Shown: positions 10,671 to 23,936 of the stretch, piece by piece
Numbering within the stretch: position 1 is the stretch's first letter
How the letters are laid out: each line of letters opens with the position of its first letter
NCBI RefSeq assembly: GCF_018691265.1
Contig: NW_024881321.1
Span: 16,278,698 to 16,342,697, forward strand
Source of the DNA: Tyto alba
Taxonomy: Eukaryota > Chordata > Aves > Strigiformes > Tytonidae
Length of the DNA stretch: 64,000 bases
Reading direction: 5' to 3'
Position numbers and translations under genes: made by a program
Notes under the pieces: model-generated
The model's database searches: none
What the model saw: only the letters and a program-made list of their open reading frames with translations
Told to the model about the DNA's origin: nothing

Positions 10671-13449
10671 CTCCTTTCTTTTTCTTCTTTAAAATTATTA
10701 GAGCATTCTGTAGTATACAAATCAAATTTGACTTATTTCCTGTTACTGTAATTGGCTTGACCCTTTCTTTCCAGTTTAAGATCATACAAACTCTAAAAGC
10801 AAAGTGGCATTGTGAAAAGTCTAAAATATATGGGGTTTTAAAACGTTTCATTCATATGGTTTTATTAATTTTCCTCAGCTATCTGCAGCTTTGATACTGC
10901 TGCCCCCAGCACTTTTCCTGAATGGCTGCCAACTGTCTTTGGGCTCTGTTGTCTAGCATTATGTTGCTTGGCCCCAGTCCTGAAAAATTTATACACTTGA
11001 GTAATTTTACGCATGAGAGCAGGCCCATTGACTATTGATGCATAACGTTATTTGGGACTGCATGCATTTTCAGGGCTTGGATAATTGTTTTGATTTTACT
11101 GGTCAATCATTGCAAAGTATTCGTAATGGGATTTTCTACCCAATTCTAGATTTTTTTTTTCCCCTTCTCAGTGTCTGTAAATTGTCACAAGTTTTGTACA
11201 GTCACATGGGCTTGGACATTGGTTAGGTGTTTTTAATGCGTAAATCTACTCTTCATTTTGTATTTGTGGTGACGATGCCTGCAAACGTATTAGTGTCTGG
11301 CTGAGTTGAATGTGTTACATCTTCTTAAGTATACACAGGGTTCTTTTTAATTTTACACTGCAGATGAGTGAATCAACTGTATTTGATTCCCATAGTCTAT
11401 TCCCATCCCATAACCCATTTTCATGATAATGAAATAGCTGTCAGGTCAAACTTTGGAGTCTTTTATTACAGCATCCATAACTAACCATATAAGTGCCTGT
11501 TATATATTAATTTAAAGGAGTTCTAGATTTTTCTTAATTTACTACATGCTTCTAATGCCTTCTGATAACATCATTATTGGAATAGTCTTCTTGTTTGACT
11601 CTCTAGCTACAGAGGATCAGGAGTATACAGCCAAGCAAATATTACAGAGCAATTACTATATATATATTTCTTGGTCTATATGCCTATCTTTTTATTACTG
11701 CCACTCCTTTACCTGGCCCCTTTTACTAGTAACTAGTAGCCAGACCTTCTCATCCTTTATCTAATGTGAACAAAATACATCAAAATGTACAAGGACCTGA
11801 ATCCCTAGATGATATGAGTCTCCAGGCTTCTCCTGAGTCAACGAAGTAATGTTACTTTTTAATGGCTGAGAAATTGGTCAAATAGGTATGAAAGCCAGAT
11901 TACTACTCTCTGTCTGATGTTCAATCTTGATTTCAAGTTCCTTCCCTTTTGCATTCCTTAAATACCGTGTATTCACTTCACATCCTTGAAAGAGTGCTGC
12001 TGCTTAAGTTGTAATCTTCTTTAAAACCTAAATACTTCTTTTGGGTCACTGTTTTTACTCTTTGAAGGACATCCTCTCAATCTTATCCTTAATGCAGATC
12101 TCGGTAATATATAGTATTCCCTTTAGAATTTTTCCCCAGTATTGTCCATTTCCTGCCAATGGCTCAACAGTTTGAGAATAAGCAGTCTACATATCCAGAC
12201 AAAATAGGAACAAAGCTTTAGATGATAAAGCCTACTCAGTGTAAGCTTTCTTCCGCAGTTTATGCTACCCCTGAGATTTCAATTCACTTTATTTTGCTTA
12301 GGTATTTAAGACATGTACATATTACAAAAAACTGCTGGTTCCACAGATATATATATTTCCCCTTGTGCAACCTAAAAAAAAGGAAGAATTTATTTCAAAT
12401 TTACATTCAGTTTCACTTACAGTGTCACAGTGTGACTAAACATTGATGCTTAACACATTTGTCCATAAGCTTGTTTTTAAGTATGTGACTGGCTTAATAA
12501 TTTCTATGCTGAATAAGATCCTTCAGGCAATGTATTTTAATGCCAGAACCATTTCAGATTTTCAAATGTATTGTTTCAGAGTATTCTTAGCACTCTATTT
12601 TGAGTTGTAGTCACCAATCTCTTGTAGTGGTATTGAGCACACACAAAAAATATTGAAGTCAAAATGATGAATATCGTGTAATACAACATAGAAATCCTGT
12701 TTCAGGTTATATGGATAATGTCTTGGCATGTTGATTTATTAACTACAAAACATGGATCTGAACAGGTCCTTATCTACCTTTTTGATGTATTTATCAGAAA
12801 GCAATTGCTATTGAACTTTTATTTTGTAATGCAGTTACATATTTCTATTATTTCTTTTAAATACTGTAGGCATGGTTTGAGGTTGGAGTTATAAAAATTA
12901 AATACAGTTTTATTTTTTGTGTAACTTTATGGAGATTAAGAAAAGTCTTCTTTGATAAACTGGTAGGGTTTACTGACTGGGTCTAGACTGTCCTACTTCT
13001 GGTCCTCCCACTCAGATTTCTAGGGACAGGGTAGTCCACTATTGTAAGAAACGGACTATTAGCCTTCTGTAAACAAATATTTTTCTTATAGATACAGCTC
13101 CTATTCAGTTGAGAGTGAGGGTAAGCGAAGAGTTAATAGAAAAAATATATTACAAAAATTTTATATAGAACTGTGGTCTTGGTGAGCACAAAAAGGAATT
13201 AAGAGTTTTAAGAAAGCTGATTCATGGATGCTTCATAAAATATCCCTGTAATCCTTTGCATATTCATTCATTTCTTCACTATTATTTTCCCTTATATATC
13301 AGAATGTAATATAGGGGTAGTTTAAGGACCTAGAAGCTTAACTGTGAACTTTCAGAATTAAGGTATCAGGTTAGAAGATTAAAGTAACTTATTTAATCAG
13401 AAATACATAGTTAGTTAGGTTTTTCTCTTTCTCTGATGTTTTTGCCTAC

Positions 13450-14703
13450 CATTGTGTTGTTACCTTTGGTCATAAGAGTTTCAGGAAAATTTGGTTCTGC
13501 TTAGCTGATTTTTTTGGATAAAGTTCTTTCTTATTAGGATTTTTTTGTGAATAGTATTGATGTTTTTTTGGAAGAACAGTTGACTCATCCTGAGGACCAA
13601 GAGTACAGTTTAAGGGAGAAATAGTTGACCTACTCTTATTTATCAAACAGGATTTGTCTGCTTTTATAAGTTGTGTATACTTACTGATGTGATGGATCAC
13701 ACAGGAAATTATTTTTGTTATGATGAAGAGCAGCACAAGTTTTCTCCAGTTGTTGAAGTCAGTGAGGTCACCCTTTCACAGTACCCTACTCATGTTTCCT
13801 TATTTCTGTTATTCAGAAAGGCTTTTCCTCTCTGCCTTCCTAGATTTCATTAAGCACATTTATTGGTTTCATCAGGGAGGTGAGTCAAATACTCCTAGTA
13901 TTTATGCTGTGATTTTATACCCTGCTGCTTTGTTGTTTTTCAGCTTCTTGCTTGTAACTTGTCCTGAAATCCTGTTAGGGGTGGAATTAGTTGTGTGGTT
14001 TCAAACACTACATATAAAACTGTGATTGAGATAAGGAGATGCTGTTAATGATTAATTTTAAAGAATCTCCGGATCTCTTCTATTTTAGCAAAGAGAATTT
14101 TCTTCCTTTTCTTTTAATTGTTCCATTTTAAACGTTGCTTGTTCAAAAATACTGTATGGGTTCACCATATGCCATGTAGTTTCATAGCATGCCATGTATT
14201 TCCTAGGCTTTAAATGTTCTTTTCTCTTTGAGGCACTGTATTTCCATTCTAGCTGTGAGTATACTGATACCCAGTTGTGACAGTTGAACCAAAATTACAT
14301 TGCATTTGTGCACTTCCCTTTTTTCTTTCAACTCAGCTTCCTTTGCCTGATATACTAGTGTAACTCTATTCTTAGGGCTGGGTTGGAATTCCTCATACTA
14401 CCCTTTTGTTTTCAGTTCTGTACTGTTGATCTTTGTCACTTCCTAATCAGAGGGTATCTTTTTTTTTGTTTGTTTTTTTTGTTTTTTTTTTTTTTTTTTT
14501 GGTTTGTTTTTTTGTTTTTTTTTTTTTTTTTGTTTAGTTTGGCAGAGCAACAGTTGTCATCATTGCTGACACTTGCTGCCTGGCATGCTGTTGTGTTGTA
14601 GCCACAGGACCTGTCTTCAGATGATGCAGTTGTGGTCAAATTTTTCTCTTCTTATCTGAAAAATCTGACTTTTTTCTGTGAGAATTTAGAGAACAGTATA
14701 TCA
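13450..14703. other. Flank of the endonuclease relic, unassigned
   Basis: The minus strand has an 88-codon frame at 13736-13470, lysine- and glutamine-rich at its end, with no motif I recognise. It could be further debris of the same retroelement (downstream of the endonuclease on that strand), but no RT signature such as YADD was seen. Confidence 0.25.
14458..14535 (+). repeat. T-rich low-complexity tract with G interruptions
   Basis: Nearly 80 bases of T with scattered G. Frames on both strands (poly-Phe, poly-Lys) are artefacts. It lies just downstream, in minus-strand sense, of the endonuclease-like relic. Confidence 0.9.
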
Positions 14704-15069
14704 GACACCAAATGTTATTCGGTGAGTCATCATTTTGGTTGATGATTCCTCATCCCACTTTTCCCTTTGCACTGTTTTTCCATGTCTCTTGCATTCTAAT
14801 TCAATGTTGAAGTCATCCATCACAAAGAAATGAGTTGTATTCTGTTATTCTGTCAGTAACAGCTTGGAAGCAGCTATAGAATCATCTTTGCCTTCAATGC
14901 TCTCTTTTGCTGGAATGTAACACGTCGACATAACTTTGTTTAGGATTATGGTTTGGAATGTGATGTATGTGGCACACTGCTCTATAAGTTTCCAAATGCT
15001 TAGTGGCTTTTCTTGCTGTCTGTTAAGATAAGTACTACTACTTCTTGCTTTCTCACCATGCTGCTCTTT
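14704..15069 (-). pseudogene. Decayed AP-endonuclease-like segment of a non-LTR retrotransposon
   Basis: On the minus strand one frame stays open from 15069 to 14704 (about 122 codons) except for a single TAA at 14845-14847. It contains a Tyr-Ile-Pro-Ala motif at about 14917-14908 and, 33 residues later, Met-Asp-Asp-Phe-Asn at 14820-14806. In the apurinic endonuclease domain of RTE-like and related LINEs, a YAPT motif is followed at about that distance by the catalytic GDFN motif. Here the Gly is Asp, but Asp, Phe and Asn are kept. A Gly-Lys, then Lys-Trp pattern after the motif also fits the family. There is no ATG-initiated gene, and no reverse-transcriptase motifs were seen in 13.45-14.70 kb. 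This is an old broken fragment; it could also be a chance resemblance. Clade is unresolved. Confidence 0.45.
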
Positions 15070-15560
15070 TCATTGGTGAAATGTTTATTCTTTGGTTTGA
15101 TACACTTTATGTGTCTACTGTAAAATGCATTTCCTGTAGTCACTCTTGGTGTCCAGACTAATAGGATAGAGTGTCTTGTATCCACTCTGCTTAACTCCAG
15201 TCCTATGTACAAGAGATTTGCCACATCCTCACTAAACAGTACTTGATCATGGGTCTCCTCTGAGCCTCATGTACTTTCCCCCGTAGACTTAAGTTATAAT
15301 TTTTACTTCTTGGGGATGTATTTCATTTCAAAACCACATGAAATAATGTGAGAACTGTGCTATAAATCATGCATTATCTGAAGCTAAAGGTGTGTTGTGT
15401 GCCCTGAAGCACAGCATGGAAGTATGTGGCAGCCTTTGAGAGTGCAAAGCTTTCTAGGTGACAGAAGACATCAAACCAGATGCAGTATCATGCCTGATAT
15501 CTACTGAAATTGCTACTGCAATAATCCTCAGAACTACACTGGGATTTTTGTTTTGGAGGG
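15070..15560. other. Unassigned stretch between relic and LTR
   Basis: Minus-strand frame 15224-15000 overlaps the relic in another frame and may preserve upstream codons after a frameshift. 15300-15560 has nothing recognisable. I saw no primer-binding-site-like sequence next to the LTR end at 15561. Confidence 0.3.
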
Positions 15561-16093
15561 TTGTGGTTGATTAGCCTTGGCTAACAGTCAAACATCCAAC
15601 CAACTGTCTGTACATTCCCACCATTCATTGCAACAGAGAAAGGGAGAAAATAGTAAGGACAGGAATGAGAAAGCTCGTGTGTCAAGATAAAGGCAGGGAG
15701 ATCACTTACCAACTACATTAATGGGAAAACCAGAACTGACTTGGGACAATTAACTTACTTTACTGCCAATTAAAATAAAAATGTAACCATTAATTTGGGT
15801 AGTAGGAAACAGCAAGATAAACATTAAAACACCACCTTTCCTCCCCCACTTTCCCAAGTTCAACTTCACTCTTTCACTCCCCAAAGAGACAAGGGGGGGT
15901 GCTCAGTACATAACAGTTACTCTCTATTGCTCCTTTCCCTGCTCTGGCAGGGGCTCCTCTCAGGCTGTGACTTCTTCAGGAACATCCATATGCTCCACCA
16001 TGGTCTCTTCCATAGGCTGCAGTGTGAATATCTTCTTTGGTACCATGGAGCACCTCCTCCTCCTCTGACATTTCCCCCTGCTGTTTCTCACTC

Positions 16094-16111
16094 TTTTTTT
16101 TTTTTTTTTTT
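16094..16111 (+). repeat. T homopolymer inside LTR (18 nt)
   Basis: Run of T (A on the LTR sense strand) downstream of the TATA-like box. It generates spurious frames on both strands. Confidence 0.85.
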
Positions 16112-16147
16112 CCTCCCCCTCTGTTTGTCCACTGTCTTTTCCCCTTT

Positions 16148-16185
16148 CTTAAATATGTTTTTGTGGATGTGTCACCAAATTGGCT
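16148..16185 (-). promoter_or_regulatory. LTR promoter remnants: CCAAT and TATA-like boxes
   Basis: AGCCAAT at 16185-16179 and TATTTAAG at 16155-16148, about 30 bp apart start to start. The spacing matches the equivalent pair in the LTR at 46.3 kb, which supports common ancestry. The wider sequence is diverged, so activity is doubtful. Confidence 0.6.
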
Positions 16186-16280
16186 GATGGGCTCAGCTTT
16201 GGCAAATTTGACACAGGGCTCATGGGAGATTTCAGCTCTTCTAGAACACAAGTTAAATCCAAGAAGAATACTCCAGGACA

Positions 16281-19200
16281 CCTAAAGTGTTGGTACACAC
16301 CTGTGCTTAAGCAGTGGAATTGAGCCCAAATCCCATGAAAATAGAGGGAGGTCTTTGAAGAACTCCACAAGTAAAATTTCCCCACTCTACTTACTTAAAT
16401 TTAAATTGTTAAGCATAATTATTTGAGTGGAATATGACTGCTTAGAAAGCAAAATCTTTGCATGATTTACCTCTTCTCTGAAAGTACAGACAACAACATT
16501 TCTGATATACAGCAGCTTTAGTCAGACAGAAAATAGTATGTAATCACATTAGGACATTATTTGAGCATATACGTGCCAAAACTATTGCTAGATGTTCCAG
16601 AAATTGTCTCTATATTATTACCTTTTCTGATTTTTTTTTTTTTATAGTATATCAGATGATCAGTGGTGTCTGGCCTCTAAAACAAACTGCGACGCTCAGT
16701 GTCCAGCTTCCATTATCTTGTTCCTGACAGAAGTATGGGAGCAGGAGAGAATAGCTTCTTCGGGAAACTTCAGGAAGGAAGTTTTTCTGTATCTGCTGTA
16801 TGCACCAGTTTTGAACTTCTGACTTCATCAAGCACAATGTCTATGTTTTCTAGAATCACAACAGAAAGAATAACCCAGTCTCCAGATTGAGATGCCTAAA
16901 GGAAGACATCAATAACGAAGATGCTGTATGTCATCTAAGGCATCTGCATGGCACATATGATGTGACTATGTCCCTCTAGAGAGGCAGAAGGATGGCAGGT
17001 GGGATACTCTGTTGGAGATAGAATAACCCTATATATCTGTGTTTCCACAGTTGAATCCTTCTCTCTGTCTCTGCTGACTGTAATGGAAGTTTAGATGCCT
17101 AGGAGACAATTTTATTGTTTAATTTAAATATATGCTACCATAGTGTGTGCCCTAGGATGTTTAAGGTATTTGCTTGTATATATGACACAAGATCTGTGGG
17201 AAACACGTGACCTCCCAGTGCAGAACCTGAAGGCCAGGAGAGATAAACCACAGCATTTAAAATTACACTGTCCATTCACATTCAAGCTACTGCTGTGCTC
17301 CCTTCTGGTGCATATAGTTACCTACAGAGAAATACCTATTTATAAGTGTCTAAAGTACCTCAGACTGCATCCTACCACTGCAGACAGGAAGCGATCTGTT
17401 AGAAAACCTTTCAAAATTGCTTTCAAGTGTTATTTCCATGCTATCTCCAAATTTTCAAGGCAGCAGGTCAGCCACAATTCCCAGGTGTCTCTGTTGATTC
17501 ATTAATGGCAGTATCAACAGTAATTGCTACTCAGAACTATGAATAGGCTTTTGCTGAAGAAACTCTATAGCTGCTTCACATTAATATGGAAGTTAACATG
17601 AAAAATTTAGAATGCTTAGCTAAAACCTGCAATGACTTTTTACCTCTATTATTATGATTTTTACATAGCAACAAGCACGCTATACAGTGCATGAAGAGTT
17701 TAAGTGTTTTCTCATACAGCAACTTTTAGAGTATAATTGATTCTAAAGAAACAAACAATCTGAAAGTATATATAATACAGCTTTTAAGCACTTGATTATA
17801 TAAAAAAATCCATTTCACATTATATGACCTCATTTTGAAACCCAATAGCTAAAGAAAGTATGTTATGAATTTCCAATACAAGAGAGATTGTAGTTTACAA
17901 TCCATAGTGTGTGAGATGTGTACTTGCATTTTAACTACAGTGTTACATGTTTGTATAATTGTAAATACAAAGGTCTTATCATTGGTTTAGTATTGTATTT
18001 TAGTGACTAGAATTGCATAACCTTTACAGCTATAAATTAGGTAATCTTCTGCTTCTGATGCAAGCTAGCATTTAGCTAGTTTGTGCTGGGCTTAAGCATG
18101 GGAAAATAATTTCAAGTATTTTTATTTTGTTTTTACAATATGAAGAAACATTTTACAGAAATTTGTACATTTTTTTTAGTCTTATTTAGACAAATATCAA
18201 GTATGAAAATGACCAAGAAACAAATTTTCAAACATCAGTATACGTATTTTTTCTCTAAAGTTACAGTTCTTACAGACTTTCTTAGAAAGTCTCTTTTACC
18301 CACCAATTCCCCTCTTTCTCTCTGTCTCTGTTTTCCCTTACCTTACTGGTTTTTTCTTGTCAAAATCATATTTCCTGTCCTCTAATGTATCTCCTTTGTT
18401 GGAGATATAAACATCTATATTATTTCTTCATATGTAACTGTTCCATCCTGGTCTTATATTTCTTTCCCTTCCACTAGATCAATGGGACTTTTACCGTGCT
18501 GTCAGCTGGCCAAGTATTTTATGCACGTCCAGCAAGTCTCACCTATCCCAAACAAACATGGTTAAGATAGTGTTTGAAGTTTCTATGTTCTTGGACTCGT
18601 ATTCAGCTAGCCCAGGATCAACTACAGATCTTTAAATACCAGTCAAGTCTTAGTAATGCAAAAGCAGAGGGCAACACAATAAAGACATTCACCCAGTAAA
18701 AATTGTCAAGCGTACTGACAGAGGATAATGGCTATATTTATAGTGTATTTCTCATGTGGGCCTGAGATATGCTGTTTGGATACAAGTATACTCTCTGGTT
18801 TACATAAACAAACTCTGGGGCATATTGTGGGGCAAAAGGCTGAACCCACACCAGTCATGGGTGGGGAAAATCTCCCAGTATGTACTTACAAGCAGTGTAA
18901 AGGGGATGTGATATACCCAACCAATTTGGTGCCTTCTCTTGGGCTGGTGCTAGGCAGGCAGTACGACAAAGGAGACGTGCAGGATCACATAGCACAAGGG
19001 CAGGTGAAATCTGAAGACCACTATAGCTTCAACCCGGAGCACACAGCACCTCAGGGATACACTAAACCTGCCACGGGGATGTGTGGGGCCAGGTCACAGT
19101 GCACACTGGGTTCAGTCTTCTCCCTCCTCGGGTAGAATAAAGATGAAACTAAGAAATCTGATGAAAAACAGGGTGGGGAAAGAAAGCTAATAGGGATAGA

Positions 19201-22200
19201 GGATATGAAGCTAATTGGAAGAGGGAGTTATTTGTTCCATTTGAACTAACTTGATCAAAGAAGATTTCATGTGAGTTTTGGGTAAGGTTTATAGCAGGGG
19301 GGTTTTGTGTTGTTTTTTGTTTTTGTTTTTTATTTTCAAAACCTCCTTTGCTTATCTGGAGTATTAATTTTCCATATCCACTGCTGAAGCAGATGTTTTG
19401 CTTGTCGCAGACATTAAGGCACTCTTAATGTTCGGTTACTGAATTCTTTTCTAAAACAGCATTTTAAATTTGACAATGTTTCTTACATTTTTAAAGCAGT
19501 GACCTCATTTAAAAAAGATTTTTTTCCAATACATATGTCACTACTGGAAAAATATTAATCTACAAAACTTAGTATAAAATGTCTCCATTTATTAAGCATC
19601 TACTGTATAGACATCAGCTGTCACAAAATCCAGTCATGAATCCTTGTGAGTCCTGGTGTTTTGTAAAGGGTTTGTTTCAAGCAGGAAATGTATTTTCATT
19701 GTGGTTTTATTAAAATAAATATTTAAACAAATTCCAACAGTTAAAAATGTCTTTGCAAATCATATCCTAAAGGACAAGAAATTAAATATTACTATGCTGA
19801 CAGAAAGATTAACTCAGTAAACTCAGTTAAGATTCATTCTCCATATGTCTGGACCCATCACCTATTGTATGTTATAGTGACCACTTCTAACATTAAGTGT
19901 TTCTTAAACAAACTATTTAAAATTAGCAGAATGAAAGATGAATATTGAAAAGTAATTAGAGACTTGAATACCTTATTATTCTTCCTCTTAATTTTAATCG
20001 GTAAATGTTTACATTTAGTTCACCTTTATATTTTTGCTTTCACAAGTGTAAACTGCTACTACACTGTGATCTTTTAAATGATCTTGATATGGCAACTTAG
20101 GAAAATTTATAGAAAAAAAAGGAACTGTGCTTTCCAAAGGGTCAACCAATACAATAGATCTTTAAAAAAAATGTTTATCAGTTAATCAGAGACTTTTCTA
20201 ACTATGATATCTATTACAAAACACAATGGAGATTAGAAAGTCAACACAGAAGAGAACTCAGTATTATATCAATCGCAGTATCTAGACATTATATTTTTAA
20301 GACAAGCATATCAAGGAATTACTTGCATTCTTTGGTTGCTGATGCCATCTTCAAGTCTGCCTGCTTGAGCTTTGTTTTTTTTTTGTTTCTATCCTCTTTT
20401 CTTCCCAACACACAAACTGAGGCTTATTTGAGTCTTTTTCTGTGAGATGTTTCAAAATGCTATGCTCCTCTAATTTACACAGTAATGAGGTTGCCCTATC
20501 TCTGACCTTCGAGAGCTAGCTTGGACTTCCTATAAGATATATTTCTGAAGGCGATCTCCACCCCTGATTAGGGCTAATGGGTGCTGAAAAGCTGTGTTTA
20601 ACAGTTGTTTTAAGTTAGCTCTTTGGAAAATCTGGCCTTCAGTTCCCAGAGTCTGCAGCTGTTTTGGGAAAAAGAGAAGCAGAAAAAGAAGGAAAGGAGA
20701 GGTTTTATGAACACTTGATAGCTAATATGAAGTCAAGATTTTGCTTTAAACAACGATTCAGATTCTTGTCTTCTATAATGAATACAGCACACATTCCATG
20801 TAATTATAGCACTTACTTTTTCCTGTCCAAACATTTTGAAACAGCTGAAGATTCTAGAAATATTTCGTCTAGAAACCCTGTAACAGAGGGTGAGTGTATG
20901 ACTTTAGTCAAGGGAGCTAATCCCTCCGTGTAGTCCTCCAATTATTTTTCTTCACCAATAAGTATTGCTACCTTATTTTATCCAGAATTAACTCTATTCA
21001 ATGAGCACTCATCAAGTTCCAATCTTAATTAGACTCTAACAAAGCTAAACAAACAAATCACTGTGCTTGGATAAAGGCATGTGGGATGGAGTGCATAAAA
21101 AGAAGAGGTTATAAATTTAAATTGGTTTACTTTTTTAACTGCTATAGGTGCTACAAAGGAACAGATATAATTTATTTTGGTCTTTGATGGTCAAACACAC
21201 TGGGCTGAATTATGATCACAAGATTTCATGCAATTCTGTACCATTGCCCATCTTTGTGGGTGTCTAAAGCTGTTTTCTCACTTTGTCTTTTTTTCTTGTC
21301 TTTTTTTTCGTACGTAGAGTTATATTTTATTTCAGCTATCAGATGACAGCTACTGTGTAAAAGTACTTGAGTTCCCTTACATGGTTTATATCATCACCAA
21401 AAATCCTTGATAAAAATGCAACCTTATTATATATGTAGTTTATTCTCTCCATATATTTCAGAATGTATATCCTAATTTGATATTCCAATATATATAATCA
21501 GTCAGCACTTTCCTTTCATGTTTTTTGACAGAAACAGAGGCAGCATACCAGGCAATTAGTCTGAAGAATGATTCCAAAAGCAGTCTTCTACCCTCACTCC
21601 TTATATGCTTTGCTGATATGGGATGTTTGTGGGATTTAGTCTCTTTCTCTGTGGATTCTTTCCTCCTTCTTTTTCCTTCTCATTTTTGAACAAAAGGGCC
21701 ATCCACTTATATACCTGTTATTTGCTCCTTAGCTTTTGCCTTGAAATAAACTCAGCTCTGGAAGTAAAAACCTGTGGGTTTTTTTGAGAGAAACTACCTA
21801 TTTTTTGTTTTAAAAATTTTATTCATTACCAGCCATATAATGAAAGGCCTTTAGAAATGCTACTATATGAAATTTTGGTATAGTTCTGAGGCACATATAA
21901 CAAATACTCCTTATTACAGCTTTGCTATCCTTATGGTGTCTGTCCGCAGGACAGAAGAATGAGATAGCAAGTTCCGGATATGTCGCCTCATCATCATGTC
22001 TGTATACGTGTGAAAACTTTAACTTCAAGGTATACACTTCCTTTTCCACCTTTATTTCCTAACTGGTAACTTTTAAAAACTTTCAAAACCAAGTTTTAAC
22101 ACAATCTTTTAATTTCCCTCCCCACCCTCCAATATAAATATATTTTAATATTCCAACTATTCTGCATGCAATGACATGCATACAACAATAACTAAAAAAA

Positions 22201-23850
22201 GAGCTTCTTAAAACATGGTCCAGATTTGTGAAGAGCTTCATGGTTCACTGAACATTTTATTTAATATGGAGATTGTATTCAGGGTTGTTTGATTTGCAGA
22301 AATAACAAGCCCAAATGCTTCAGTTTCTAATGGTAATTAGTTTTCAGCCTAGACAGTCTGTTTAGTTATATATTTACTACCTTGTAAAGAACTATCACAA
22401 CAAGCCCTAAAGCATTATTTGAAAATTAATAAGCTAAAGAAAGAGGAAATTCTTCATTTTTGCATAGCAACACTCACTGTATTCTACTTTTTGATTGCAA
22501 AACCCAGCTTTTCAGTTATAGGTGTACTAAATTGTGATGCTTGAAAAACTATAAAAGGCAATTATCAATGTTTCTTAATACCATAAATGACTAATGCAAG
22601 TATGTTTTGCTGTAAGGGAAACAAAGACTAGTATTGTGAACAGAATTCCTTTGCTTCCTGAGTCAGACTAGAATAAACTTTGATTCACATACTTTCAGTG
22701 TTATTTGCAATTAATATTAGTTTCTGTGGTGGTTAAAATAATGTGCTACAGATTCCATTGCAGTTTACATATTAGAAAATAAAGGCACATTATTTGTCCA
22801 TGTTTTAAAGTTCACTTGGCTTTTGTGACATCAGGCAAGGAAGCAGAAAGAAGGTTAGAGCACAATACCTTGCAGTAGTTCATATATTCCTGCCTTATTC
22901 TTATACAAGAAAACACATGAAAGAATCACTTCTTCAACCAGGTGTATCTTCTTCTGTTCTATCCCTTGCTGCTTTTCAAAATTAATGGAAGAAAAGTCTC
23001 CTTTGCCAGATACTGTGGTTTTTTTTTTTTTCGACTGGACTCTTCTTCAGTGGCTCAACAATGAGTGAGCACTCACTGGCTGCAGAGGCTAAGAATGCCT
23101 CCATTATACTCACTCAGCATGCTTTACCATTGATTTCTGCCTCTGAACATGGATAGAGGACATGCTTGAGCTGGCAGAAGGAATCACATCATGACATAGA
23201 CACCTCAGAAGAAGTATGCATTATGGAAATCTTCTTAACAAAGAGAGTTCCTCAGTGATGATTAGCATTAGATGTTCTCTCAACTCCCTCTCACAAATGG
23301 CAATGGGAAGGAAAGAAGGGAACATTTTCAAATCTTGGAAAGACTGACCCTCTTCCTTTGTGCTGCTGTGTCAAAAGAGCTTTAAATGCCTTTTCATTCC
23401 AAATCAGTATAGTCGCTTTTGTTCAAAACCAGGTCCAGGCTTCTCAGCAGTGGAGGGAAAGTAAAATGTGTACTGTTTCAAGGTCAAAGAACTAAGTCAC
23501 TTCACTGTTCCTCAACACTCAGTGCTAAAATTAAGTTTTGTGGGGATGGAAGAAGACTTTCTGAAGCAGAAAATATATGAGGTAGAGTGGAAGAGGTTGG
23601 TGGAAAGCCAGGATGCAGGTTGATGCGTAGCCTCACCAAGAGAGGGAAGCTCTGTCTTCATCCTCAATGCCACACAGAGCTGGACTTGGCATGGATCTGT
23701 GTGGGTAGGCAGCGAAATGGTGATCTCAGGCTTTTGGACATGTGCAGCAGTCACCTGAACTTTCTGATCAGCAAGGCCATGGTTGTTCACTGTAGTTAAG
23801 CCACTTCAACAGCTATGGCTTCAAAATGAATCTGTTAGCCCCCAACAAGA
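16281..23850. other. AT-rich non-coding stretch
   Basis: No gene or well-supported repeat. A locally GC-richer segment at 18728-19138 holds a 135-codon plus-strand frame without a recognisable motif, followed by AATAAA at 19136-19141. It could be an unclassified repeat or LTR remnant. Another such patch at about 23512-23800 has overlapping 92- and 70-codon frames on opposite strands and no motif. Neither looks like an exon of a known protein. Confidence 0.45.
18728..19141 (+). other. GC-richer patch with 135-codon frame and AATAAA, unassigned
   Basis: The plus-strand frame starts at ATG 18728 and stops at 19135. The product has five or so scattered cysteines, no signal peptide, no membrane span and no motif I can name. 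The frame's composition is richer in GC than its flanks, and AATAAA overlaps the stop region. This combination is seen in remnants of LTRs or in processed transcripts, but I cannot identify a parent. A functional gene is unlikely. Confidence 0.2.
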
Positions 23851-23851
23851 C

Positions 23852-23936
23852 TCATTCCCCTCCCTTCCCCTTCCTCTTCCCATTCCCCATCCTATTCCCC
23901 TTCCCCCCCATCTGCTCTCTGTTCTTTTTCCTTTTC
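23852..23936 (+). repeat. Pyrimidine-rich (CCCCTT)n-like tract
   Basis: C/T-only or nearly C/T-only sequence with CCCCTT and CCTTCC units. Capable of triplex formation in principle. Confidence 0.8.

Larger units (their letters stand above)
7784..13450. other. AT-rich non-coding stretch
   Basis: Apart from the small items listed separately, I see nothing that can be named. T-rich segments at about 10420-10560 and 10654-10670 produce hydrophobic spurious frames. No tRNA box pair, snRNA or protein motif was found. Confidence 0.5.
15561..16280 (-). mobile_element. Avian ERVL-like LTR, old, antisense, probably solo
   Basis: Read on the minus strand the element starts TGTCCTGGAG at 16280 and ends AATCAACCACAA at 15561, the ends I know from the avian ERVL-like LTR family. 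In sense order it has a CCAAT word (AGCCAAT, 16185-16179), a TATA-like TATTTAAG (16155-16148), a purine-rich block with an A run, a segment with GGAGCA-type units (about 16050-15940), and a U5-like end containing the 'TTATCTTGACACACGAG' phrase (about 15691-15675). The length of about 720 bp is shorter than the plus-strand copy at 46.2 kb. No matching 5-bp target duplication is visible (flanks GAGGG and CCTAA), so it is old or its exact ends are slightly misjudged. No internal retroviral region is recognisable beside it. Confidence 0.8.

Noticed and set aside
14383..14639. Poly-Phe and poly-Lys frames
   Set aside because: Artefacts of the T-rich low-complexity tract.
13450..16280. One complete provirus made of the minus-strand LTR and the coding debris beside it
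   Set aside because: The debris reads as an AP endonuclease of a non-LTR element rather than gag or pol, no primer-binding site adjoins the LTR, and no second LTR was found to the left.
23512..23799. Opposed 92- and 70-codon frames
   Set aside because: No recognisable protein; two-strand openness suggests compositional chance.
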